Of a DNA stretch of 64,000 nucleotides, positions 11,995 to 22,900 are shown in pieces. The translations under genes were made by a program, and so were the position numbers. Under the pieces are notes generated by a model that had not been told where the DNA came from, searched no databases, and was given only the letters and a program-made list of their open reading frames with translations. Origin of the DNA: Selaginella tamariscina. Its lineage: Eukaryota > Streptophyta > Lycopodiopsida > Selaginellales > Selaginellaceae. Position 1 is the first letter of the stretch. Every line of letters begins with the position of its first letter. Location of the stretch: assembly GCA_003024785.1 (NCBI GenBank), contig PUQB01000104.1:124001-188000 (forward strand), read 5' to 3'.

Positions 11995-13511
11995 AGCGGC
12001 GGGATTAATCCGCCGCCGAGGCCCTTCACGCAGGCTATGGCGGCGGGATTAATCCCGCCGCTCTAGGACAAACTGAAGAGCGGCGGGATTAATCCCGCCG
12101 CCCATGGCCTGCGTGAGGGGCCTCGCGGCGGGATTAATCCCGCCACTCACCCATGCCTGCGCGGAATGCGGCGGGATTTATCTCGCCAGCAATGGCCTTG
12201 TGAAGGCCTAATGGGCGGGATTAATCCCGGCGGATTCCGTGCAGGGCATTTACAGGGATGGGCGCGGATTAATCCCGCCGCTCATGAGGTTAACTGAAGA
12301 GCCTGCATAAAAGATCCTGCACGGAAGGCTAACCGAAGAGCTTACATGACATGTCCTGCGCGTAAGGCGGCGGGATTAATCCCGCCGCCCAGGAAATTCA
12401 TGCAGGACATGAACGGTGGGATTAATCCCGCCCCACACTCATGCCCTTTGCGGAGGGCGGCGGATTAATCCCGCCGCTCAGGCACTTCCGCAGGATATAA
12501 GCGGCGGGATTAATCCGCCCCCACCCATCCCTGTTCAAAATGCCGAAGCCAATATATGTGTGAGCGCATGATTTCGAGAGGCGGCAGGATTAATCTCTCT
12601 GAACCTTCATTGCCCGGTGGCGGATTAATCCCGCCACCCTTTTTTCCTCCATTGGTATGTTGAATCAATCCCGACTAACTCTGTCTGAGACGGAGAAGGT
12701 TTACAAAATACCAATGGAGGGAACTGAGAAGGGTGGTAGGATTAATTTCACCATCCCTTACATGTGGGCGGGATTAATCCGCCGCATACGCATGCCCTGC
12801 GCGGAATCGAGCGGGATTTATCCCACCGCCATTGGCCTGCCTGAAGGCCTAGGCGGCGGATTAATCCCGCAAGATTTCGCATAGGGCATTGGCGTTCGAC
12901 GGGATTAATCCCGCCGACTAAGGCCCGAGTGAAGGGCCTGTTAGGCGGGATTAATCCCGTCGCGTACGCATGCCCTGCGCGGGATCGGGCGGGATTTATA
13001 CCGCCGCCATTTGGCCTGCCTGAAGTGCCTAGGCGGCGAGATTAATCCGCCCGATTCCGCGCAGGGAATTGGCGTCCGGCGGGATTAATCCCGCCGCATA
13101 GGGACCGAGTGAAGGCCCTGGGCAGCGGGATTAATCCCGCCGAGTCTTCAATGCCTGTTGGAGGAATGAATCCCGCCACCCTTCGCTTTTTTCTCCATTG
13201 GTGAGTCGGACTAATCCCAAACGTTTTTGTCTGAGACGTGAAGGTTTACAACATACCAGTGGAGAGAATTGGGAAGGGTGGGAAATTCATTTAAACCATC
13301 CCTTACATGGTGGGCGAGAATTAATCCCGCCTCCTTCTTGGAGTCACTGAAGGGGTGGTGAGAAATAAATCCTGCCCAGTTCTCTCTGAGACCGAGAAGG
13401 GTGGCAAGATTAATTCCGCACTCTCGTTCAAGGCCTCCAGAAAGGTGGCGAGATTAATCCCGCCCACTCTTTCAGGAGGCATTAAAGGGGTGGCGAGATT
13501 AATCCCACCGC
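11995..13511. repeat. palindrome array 2 (GGCGGGATTAATCCCGCC)
   Basis: About 30 copies of the same 18-bp palindrome as array 1, more degenerate toward the right end. A higher-order unit of about 178 bases holding four palindromes is seen at about 12783-12960 and 12961-13138, with a related copy near 12150-12280. Spacers again occur in both orientations (aggcccttcacgcagg near 12018, cctgcgtgaggggcct near 12107). A separate stem, cctccattggtat / ataccaatggagg, spans about 12647-12722 and is partly repeated near 13191-13265. Confidence 0.95.
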
Positions 13512-13622
13512 ACCTTCCATGTGAAATATATGTGTATTAATATATATAAGTTGCATATCTCATTTTATTTAACTTTATCATCTTATCATAATATTTCGAG
13601 TAAAAGCTAGGAATCTATGTAA

Positions 13623-13710
13623 AACTGTCCAGAGCTCACATTTGTGGTGGTTCTAAAAACGAAATTGTTATCTTTCTTTTGCACTACACAAATGTGAGCT
13701 TCGGACAGTT
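13623..13710. repeat. short inverted repeat (hairpin)
   Basis: Arms aactgtcc.gagctcacattt and aaatgtgagcttcggacagtt pair over about 24 bases around a ~40-base loop. It lies between palindrome array 2 and the ParB-like gene, in its likely 5' intron. It could be a tiny foldback element or a small-RNA-type stem. Confidence 0.6.
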
Positions 13711-13852
13711 AATTACGTCTACTTCTCTCTGTGTATTATTTTTGTATATTCGGGTTTATACAAGTGTGTGTGCGTTTTTATATGATTTGTATTCATAGTG
13801 TATTATTTTGCAGAAGGACGATTTGATCAAACAAGGAGATCGAGTCATTAGT

Positions 13853-16800
13853 ATGGAGTCGTCGTCAAATTCTGGGTAAGAATTAAAATAAAATCTGTTA
13901 TACTCGGATACTTGAACTAATCATTTTTGTATTCAGATGTGGAATTGAGGTGACATTAAAGACAAGAGCAGGAGAAGAGATGGGCAGGGGGATTCTGGAA
14001 TCAACTTGGCCATATTTTAAGATAAATGGGAAGCGCATTGGAGCAACCATGGCTGCTGTCAAATTAACCTCTGTCACATCTCATGGACAAGCAAAACAAT
14101 GGAAAGTAGATTCGCTAGTCAAGCACCCGAAAGCAGGCTGCGAACCCAGATTGGACGATTCTCGACAGATATGCCTTGTTCCATCCAATGTCACGTTCTC
14201 GGATCCAGAGGTCGTCAGTTACAACATTAATTTCGGGTGGTTTTGTCGACTTGTGGATAATGACGTTCACGTGTTCACTAATGATGTTGACCTTGGAGTT
14301 CTTCTTCAACTCAACGAAAGCCCATCTATGGAGGGGATCCATCTGGATGTCTACTTCGAAATCTTCAGACTCATCGAGTAGGTGTATTGTCAGGAGATAT
14401 TGCTTCACAATACAGAAAATCAGCAAGTGGAGCAATCTTCCCTCTTCACATTGAAGAAGAACACAGCGACATCATAATGGAGATTGAGAGGGTGGCTCGG
14501 TCTCAGGTTCTCTACAGATCACGTTCAATTTGCTTAGGAGCTTTGGGAGCTGGAAGAGTGCCGAGAACACTAGAACAGCTGCAGTCGGGGATCACACATG
14601 TTGATTCGGATCGCAAAAGAAAATCATCAATCGTTTTGTCAGCTGCACCTGTGGCATCTCATGCTGCAATAAGTCACAAGGAAATGATGTTGGATGATAA
14701 GATTTATCCTTGTAGGGTTAAATATTGCAGCGTCAACCCAAACTTCAATTACAGGCCACTCAACCAGGAACGTGTAGCTGAGCTCATGGAGAAGATGAAG
14801 GACGACAATTCTTATACCGTTCCACATAATGCTGTTTTGTGTCCATACTATGAAAGAAGGAAGGGCGCTGACAAAGTCTGGATCACAACACCAGAACAAC
14901 TCATGAAGATTCAGACGGAGAATAAAAATCTATCAAGTACTACATCATTAGTGGCCAGCACACAATAACGGCAGCCCAACGACTTCTCGATGAACACAAC
15001 AAAGGAACGATGGCAACAAAACTTTCCGAGCATACCCGTGAGAAGCTGACAAAAAGATCGGCGTTTTTAGCTAAGCCGAATCTCACAATCGAGCAGTACC
15101 ATAAGTTATCGGCGGAATGGGACGCTGCCGACACCAACCACTACAACAGCAAAATATGGGAGAAGTTTAAACACACGCGAGCCGTGTGGGAATCTCTTCA
15201 GCGACCACAAAGAGCTACCGCAGGGAATACACAATCTGCGGAATACCGGGTAAGCAAATTGTTTGGGCGGGATTTATCTCGCCGGTATATTAATCTGTCT
15301 TTTTCCTCAGAGAGTTGAAGAAATTGCAGCAGTTGATTTTGCCCAGGTGGGCGGGAAGGAAACATCCTTTCTGATGATGTTGATTTCTTGCCCCGAAGAT
15401 AGGATCTTTGCCAAATGGTTGGGGATTATGGAATCCTTTTCAAAAGGAACACTGAAGAAGAAGCAGACAAGTGAAGGGGAGCCCTCAGAAAAGTCTGCAA
15501 AGAAACCCAGTAAGACGCCGAAGGCTAAGTCTGTTCAATCTACAAAGGATGTAGACAACGATTTCAAGCTCACATGGTTGAAGCCTTTAAATGGAACAAC
15601 GATGGAGGAGATGGAAGTCTTGGCTGATTTGGTGATCGATGGCAAACTACAAATTAATAACAGCAGCCCAACCTCTCCTTTTCATCTCAAGGCAATGGAG
15701 TTGAAGACGGTCAGGCATTTCAAGGAGTGGTTGGGAATACACTGCCACAAACTGGGTTGGACCTCGACTTCAACATATGAAGAGGTCAGCAAATATTTGC
15801 ATGTGACGAACGATGATATGCTTGTCGAATGGGTGAACCAATCGGAAGATCTAGGCAAGAATCTATTGCACGCCAACGCCAAAAAGGAGAACATTGGGAT
15901 GACGCCTTCTCTTATGGCAGTCCTTCAGCAGCGGAGAACCGAATTGAACCTTATAAAGGAGGATGCTACGAATCACGACAAGCCCTACAGATGTTTGTTG
16001 TTAGATTCGGAGACTTTATGGGGTAACATCACTGCTTGTAGGAAACCGTTTCAATTGTTCGTGATGGATCGGCGGGTGTCAAAAAATCTTTCGACAGATA
16101 GGGCACTAGAGGATCTGGTGGAGAAACTTAGCCGTGCAAGCATATACATAGAAGGTATTTATTATTGAATTCATGCTTGCGCTCTTCACTGATACCTACT
16201 TTTTCAGGTATTTATTTCTTGATTCTTGCTCATGTCACCGATACTTTTGCCTTCGCCTTCGCCAAGAAGAATAGACATCGTTGGACAGGATTTTATATGA
16301 ACGATGCTAATCCCAAGTGCATTGATACCGTTGTTCACTTGGTTGTTAGGAATGCGCCAAACAATTTCAAGCTTCCAAATGACTGGCCAGGCATCTGTTT
16401 GCACTCCAACGGCCCTGAACCTCCATCCGATACACCGATAGGTATGAGTGACGTATTCGGCAATGTACGTTATCCAAACATTACAAGTCAAGCGGCACGG
16501 AGCATCGTCAACTTGATTAGGGGTCCTCACAGTGATGCGTGGGTTTTTGACTACTGCACTAGGGGGTCCGTCTTGAAGGAGTGTTACCTTCGGCATACAT
16601 GTGTGTTTGCCGTTGAAAAGGATAAGACCATGGTTGAGGACCTGAACAAGTGGATAGATTGGGTCTCAACTGAGTACCCCAACGAATCCATAAAGGCGTA
16701 TTTGAGAAAGTTCCCTCCAGATAAGTGCGATAGCTCTGAAGGTGAATCTGGTTCAATCTCGGAGTCTGAGAACGAACTTCAATCAGATATTAGACCGGAA

Positions 16801-16953
16801 GTTATCTCGAGGAGTACAGAACATTCGCACACTCCAGGACCCATGGAAACATCAATAGAAGATGCAGAAGATCTTGAACCATCTCACAAGCGGCTTAGAC
16901 CTTCTTCGCCTCACTCAGAAGGTAATAGCGAAGAAGAATTGATAATGAATTGA
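13853..16953 (+). CDS. ParB-like domain plus degenerate DNA-methyltransferase-like domain protein
   Basis: Four coding exons: 13853-13875, 13937-15249, 15311-16154, 16208-16953, all with GT-AG borders; about 975 residues. Residues roughly 262-354 resemble a ParB/sulfiredoxin-like domain: a PNFNYRPLNQERVAELMEKM segment followed by YYIISGQHTITAAQRLL. A Lys/Ser-rich linker follows. Residues roughly 690-870 resemble a beta-class N6/N4 DNA methyltransferase: a hydrophobic FQLFVMDRRV where DPPY is expected, then AWVFDYCTRGS and FAVEKD where DPFxGSG and GIExD are expected. Both catalytic motifs are altered, so activity is doubtful. The C-terminus is acidic. The frame slips by one base near 14370 and near 14925 (A-run). 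AATAAA lies at 17026. ParB-methylase fusions are known in phages and plasmids; the function here is unknown. Domain calls are by motif only. Confidence 0.6.
15250..15310 (+). other. 61-base intron holding one palindrome copy
   Basis: Donor cgg|gtaagc and acceptor cctcag|aga fit the reading frame on both sides. The middle carries gggcgggatttatctcgccgg, a variant of the array palindrome, which is otherwise confined to the two arrays in this window. Confidence 0.7.
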
Positions 16954-17025
16954 TAGAGTGATGAATAGTTGTAAATGAGTGTAACATAAGGCATTTTTGT
17001 ATATTTCTTTTATATTTGTACAGAA

Positions 17026-17031
17026 AATAAA
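17026..17031 (+). terminator. candidate polyadenylation signal, ParB-like gene
   Basis: AATAAA 73 bases after the stop codon at 16953. Confidence 0.4.
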
Positions 17032-17339
17032 TTCTCAAGGATTAATGAAGCTTTTAGTTCAAACATGGGTCACACATTAACAAGGTAAATAATATACCTT
17101 GATAATTTTAAGGTCAGCTAATTATCATTTTGCAGATGTAATGAAATAATTGAGAACATGGATTTTCAGCATTGCATGAGGTAAGAGAGGGGTTTGGCGA
17201 CAATTTCTTGTGCCACATGTCAGAATGACAGAGTTCATGCAGGAAATGGATAATAATGCAGCTCAAAACATCGTTACCATGGGGGCCACTTCATCATCAT
17301 TTTTATTGGCTTCATTCCGAAATCAATTTCTTCAGCGCA

Positions 17340-18367
17340 TGCAATATCTGAATCTTGTAAGGATGATGTACAATTAAATGATGAAGGGATAGGCAACGAG
17401 ATAGTGGCAACGGATAAATGTGAAAGGGAGCAAACAAGTGATTTGCAAAGTATTCAAGAGGCAACGCTATCTCATGTTACTCATGGCCATATTGTGTTGT
17501 TGGATGTCAATGGTGTTCTGCTTCATCGACAAAGGCCCCAGGATAGAAAAAAGAAATCAAACAAGGAGATTTCATTCCTTGTCATGGTAAATTTCGATAT
17601 GATATTATTTTTCGTCCAGGGTTGGATCGTCTCTTTCAAAAGCTTAAGGAGATGGGTGCGCTTGTGGGGATTTGGTCATGCATGCAGATTCATAACTTAA
17701 CACCGCTGTTGAATTTACTTAAGAAACATTGTAGTGTTGCAGAAGAGGTGATTCGTAAAGATTGGATTTTTGACCAGCGAATGTTCATAAACCTCTCGAA
17801 TTTCACAATATAAGAAAGGAAAGCAAGCCATACTTCTTCAAGAATGAAAGAATAATTGGGACTCATGGGGAGATCAGTCGCTTAAGGATAATGAAGAACG
17901 CACAGATGTTAGTAGTAGACGACTCTCCTCAGAAGGCTATGCTCAACCAAAACATTGCTTGTATTCATCCAATCACTTTCGATCCATATTCTGATACCGA
18001 TATCATGGATGAGCTAGTGAACTACTTGGATACGTGCCTCAGAAAGAAGAATCTCGAAAATTTTTGTGAGCAGTATCCACCGTATCATACATTTCCTGAA
18101 GCTTTTCTTTCTCGTGATATTGAATTTTATAAAATGAAGGATAGCAACCGGGCGCTTTATAATATTATTCTTAAGGAACGTCAGTTTTTAGATGAGCCTT
18201 TATGCAGACCTTCTCTTATCACATCTTATGTATTAACAAGGATGGCAACTCCCAATTGCATTCGTGAGAGTGTTAAGTGGTGGCAACAACATCAAGATAT
18301 TGACCAAAATGATTTGATTAATCCGGAGAGTGATGATTTAGACAAAATAAAAGATTTCTTTGTATGA
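17340..18367 (+). CDS. HAD-superfamily phosphatase-like protein (FCP1/NIF type)
   Basis: Resembles the plant family of HAD phosphatase-like proteins with a NIF/FCP1 fold. Visible landmarks: VLLDVNGVLLHR (motif I; the usual DxD is DxN, as in many plant members), FRPGLDRLFQKLKEMG followed by VGIWSCMQIHN, KPLEFHNIRKESKPYF, and VVDDSPQKAMLN (motif IV-like DD). Then comes FDPYSD...YLDTCL. A C-terminal extension of about 110 residues is unassigned. One-base slips are needed near 17550-17580 and near 17775. Acceptor/donor pairs near 17135 and 17180 suggest earlier exons, so the true start is upstream and unplaced. It follows the ParB-like gene on the same strand about 400 bases away, but separate transcription is assumed. 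Confidence 0.65.
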
Positions 18368-18659
18368 TAGAAAGAAAGTATTTATAAAAAAATTAACATG
18401 TTGATAAGAAAATGATTTCATTTGTAATTATGTTTGATAGTATTTCTTCATTATTGTAAACTATTTTTAGAATAATATGAATATTCTAAGATATTTTAGG
18501 AATATTCCTTACTAAGTAAGGTTATTGAAGGATTAATTAATTAATTAATTAATATTTAAGGCTTAATTACATATTAATTAAATGATTAATTAATAATTAA
18601 AACTTAAGTATTAATTAGTAATTTATTTTATATTCCCATTTTCACGTATCATGCCCACT
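18368..18659. other. AT-rich spacer
   Basis: Contains a short (TAAT)n run near 18535 and no visible gene. Confidence 0.5.
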
Positions 18660-19955
18660 TTAGTTACAAACGTGCATAGACTTCATCATTGATCTTCCAC
18701 AATCCAAAGGTTTTGATGCTGCATATTTGTAGTGGACATGTTTTCTAAGATGGCACATTTGCTTCCATGCACCAAGTCTATCACGAGTGAGGAGACAACA
18801 AAAGTGGTGTTTCAAAAGGTTTTTTGATTTCATGGTCTTCTAAATGATATTGTGAGTGAGAAGGACCTCAATTTGCTGCTAAGTTGCTTGAGCTTTGAAC
18901 ATAGACTGCAAATTGTCATCTGGGTATCATCCACAAACCAATGACAGATGGAGTGTACCATTCAAACTTTGGAACAATACTTTTGGTGTTTCATTAATTA
19001 CCAATAGAATAGTTGGGTTGAGCTCTTGCCTCTTGCAGAGTTTACGTACAACAACTTAGTACATGTTTTTTACATGTTAGACACCCTTCTTCCATCACAT
19101 GTCAATCTGCATCGATCCCTGCACACTCATGTGAAGACTCCAATCAATACTACTGTAAAGGATCACCTTGCTTTCTTCAACATATTCATGAGGAGTTAGT
19201 TCATTATCTCCATTGTGCTCGAGATGCACACAAGGTAGTAGTAGATCATCATCATAGTCATGCTCCTGCTTTCAAGTTGGAGATCGAGTATGGCCCCTCA
19301 GATGTAACTTATGGACCACTCGACTTGTAACAAGCTTAATTACCAGTGTCTTGGTCCTTTTATTATTATTGGTAAAATTAATGAGGTCACCTTCCAACTT
19401 TAACTTCCAATCCTATGAAGATCCCCCTAGTTTTTCATGTGTCCGTTTTGGAAACCTTATGTCCCCAATACCATTCTTCATTGCATGACACACCACCACC
19501 ACATGTGGAAATTGATGGTAAGCCAGAGTACAAGGTAGTTGCTATCTTGGACTCCAAGTAAATCAGGGTAAGCTCTATTATCTAGTGGATTGGGTGTTTA
19601 CTCTCCTAGTGATCATACGGAGAGCATGCAGAAAATCTTGCTATGCTTAAGAAGTTGTAGATATTTTCATCGTCGTACCCTGGCAAGCCTCGACAAGCTC
19701 ATGTGCAACTTGTGGAACTCATTGTTAAAGAGGGGGATGGTGTCATGAACCACCAAAATATACTATGATATTCTAATCTTACCTTAGAAAATTTTAGAAC
19801 ATTGGATGCTAAAGAATATCTAAAAGATTTTAGAACATTGGATGTAGAGAATATTCTAATCTTATCTTAGAAGATTTTTAAAATATTGAATGCCAACAAA
19901 TATTTTCAAGCAAAGAAAGGATGAAAAGCTAGGGTAGGTTTAGGTATCCAGTTTA
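18660..19955 (+). mobile_element. decayed Ty3/gypsy fragment (integrase end and partial LTR)
   Basis: Faint similarity to the integrase core and the following region of the gypsy elements elsewhere in this window is visible from about 18670 to 19700. It is followed by a purine-rich tract and an LTR-like start (tgtcatgaacc) near 19741. It is old and heavily broken. The next element begins at its right edge. Confidence 0.6.
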
Positions 19956-22900
19956 GTAAAATTATGACACTCTCTCTACTTTTAAAAAATGTCAACATCC
20001 TCGTTGATGGATAATTCTAACTCCAAGATTAGATAATGTTAGAAAACAATTAACCAAAATTAACATATTACTCTATGCGGAGTCAGTAAAAAGTTTATAT
20101 AAAATTATTACATTACGTGAAGCTAAGTACTTCAAAACCGTAGTTCACTGAGTCATAAACTTACTACCAAAGGCATCACTTGTGACATGAAGTCACATAA
20201 AGACCTTTGCACATTTATAAAGTCTATCATTTGACACATACAACATAATGGTTAATTTATTTATTTAACTAGAATTATATTGGAAGCTTTTAATTAATGT
20301 TGATTGTCGGCCCCTAGATTAATAAGAAATAAAGCTTTACTTTATTCTTTAATAATAAACATACCTAACAACCATGTTGTTAAGTGCACAATAAATAATT
20401 TGAGTTTATCTTAAATGTTTAATTCAATGCCTTCAGTTTGTTTTTTTTTTTTTTTTTCCAACTATTTCACATCTCCATATGTTATAGTATTATACCTTCA
20501 CATTTTTGCATCCCTCAATGTTTCTCATTACCCCTTACATAAAGGTCTGGTACTATACCTATCCTCCATTAGTGTATAACTACGTTAGACTAGGTATGAG
20601 ACTTTTATTGGAATCAAATTCTTTTTTAATACAAAAGTACTATTTTTGAAACCCTATTTTGTACGGCTAAAGGCAATCCCTGAGGTGTATGATTGTACAC
20701 ATATTACAACAAAGGGTCCCTCCAACCTAAAATTAATCCATCCATTTGGTGTATCATTGATATAAATTTATTCCCAATGGAATCAAATTCAAATCAAATT
20801 TGCTACCAAGTATCATAGCACTATCATTAGCCTTTTGTAACGACTTTTTACTCTTTAACAACACACCCAATTTAGGGAGTAGATATAAGCTAACATATCT
20901 TTTTATCAAATTGATGTGGAAACTAGAAAACTGAGCCTATATCTAATGCCTCACAAATAATCAATTATAATTGTTGTTACTAACACTCTCACATTACTTA
21001 TTCCCCAAAGAGCACAATAACTAGGTTCATTCAATGATTTTTAACTTTTTATCTTAGTAAGTATAAATATTAAAATTTCAAAATTTAGTCTCATTGAACT
21101 CATAATAATGCATACATTTGTAACATTATATTCATTTCTAACTCTTAAATTAATTATGTAAATGTTTTCCCAATACTATACCGAAGTATAGCATTTCCAT
21201 TAATTAAGCAATTAGTGTTTTGATAAGCACCTTTTAAACTAATCTTCCATTCCATGAATAATTGATATTAATTACATTTAAGTTTACATATATCAACTAG
21301 CTTTCAAATTTTAAATTCACCAACAAGTTGTTACATGAGCGGACAAAACTTTATAATTGTATTAATTTATCAAAATGTGAGAATGTTGTACTATGAATAT
21401 GTACTTAGTTGACATGAACCAAATTTGAATTTTGAAATGAAAAATAATGATACTTCTAGCATTTTGAGGAACCATTCAGGGACTAAGAGATTCATGAATC
21501 AATATTTGGTTCATTTAAATAGATATTAACTTCCACACTAATGCTATTATGACATTGAAATGCCATATTAATTTCATGTTTTAATTATTTTCATAAGTCA
21601 ACTAAACTCCATAAAATGAATAAGATATTTAATTCAATATGTTGAACTAAGATACGCCACTCATTTTAGACACGTAACAATCCCACAAAGTACCGCATGA
21701 CTCCCAAGTAATGTATTAAAAAACTTTTTCTTATTTCTCAATTAATTTGAAGTTGGGGTTTCAAGCTACTTACTAAAGTATTAAACTTAAATCCCCTTTT
21801 GAGTCTTTTATCTCATGAGTATAGCCATCCCATGTGGTCCTAACCAATTCTCAATATTGAGTGTTTTAGTTTTAATATTTTATTGCCAAGTCATTTATAA
21901 TCAATCTTTAAAAGATTGTCATAAATACTTTCAAAGTCTACAGTATAAATATCTGTTTTAGAAACATCATAATCTTGAATCGGATATTAACTCGAACTCA
22001 AGGAACACCATTAATCTTTGAGATCAAATTGATAATGAACTCAAGGAATATCATCAAACCTTGAGTTAAGAAAAGTAATATTTTAGAGGATTGAAAATAC
22101 ATACTTTGTATGTTCTCTAAGAGCTCACATTTGCGATTATGATGTAGAATATAAAAATTGACTTTTTAAATAATGGTATTCGACTTCAAAATGAAGTTGA
22201 TACAAAAAACCAACACCATGTTTTAAATCCCATCGGATACCAATTTCTCTAAAGAGGTACATGCACCATGTTAGAGTTTTTACCTGGTGCCATAAAGGCG
22301 GCTTGCCATGTGCCAACCCTGGAATCCCCTCTTTGGAAACCCTATGGAATTTGGTAAAGTAACCCGTATTAGGAACCCAACCCTTAGGAACTTAAGCCCC
22401 TAGCTGACCAAGTCCATGAATGAGGCTCACCTTGTGAATCAGGATATGCGGACGAGCCGAGCTATAGGTGTCGTTCCTAGCTTGGCGTGGTTGAGGCAGC
22501 CGAAGCAAGGCCTCAACCACTAGTTCTGCGGAACATGAGCTTGCGAGTAGGTTTTTGGCCCAAGGAAATTGACTTACTCCTTGGAAGTAATGTACCCCTG
22601 TCACAAAGGCGTGATCCTACCAATTATAAGGATAGTCTAACCTAAAGGTGGGACGCACCCTAGTCGTGTGGAAGTTTGGGCAGCACAATAGAGGGTTGCA
22701 CCTTGACGACACAAGCTTAGCTTGCACTGGTAGGAGGTTAATGAGCTCTCTTTTGAACCCAAGAAGCCTCACTACATATACTCTACCTTATTTATGTGAT
22801 GGACCCCCCCCCCCCCCCTACTACCCCCTACCCCCTACTCCCTATTTTCCTAAGTGAGTAAGTGGGCTAGCACGGAAATGCCAGCCCTTAGAGAAAATGA

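Noticed and set aside
11198-12066. Hydrophobic or Tyr/Ile/His-rich small proteins
   Set aside because: They are translations of TA/CA microsatellites.
22790-22830. Functional C-tract or regulatory element
   Set aside because: It is a homopolymer inside the nested LTR and varies between LTR copies, as expected for slippage or consensus error.
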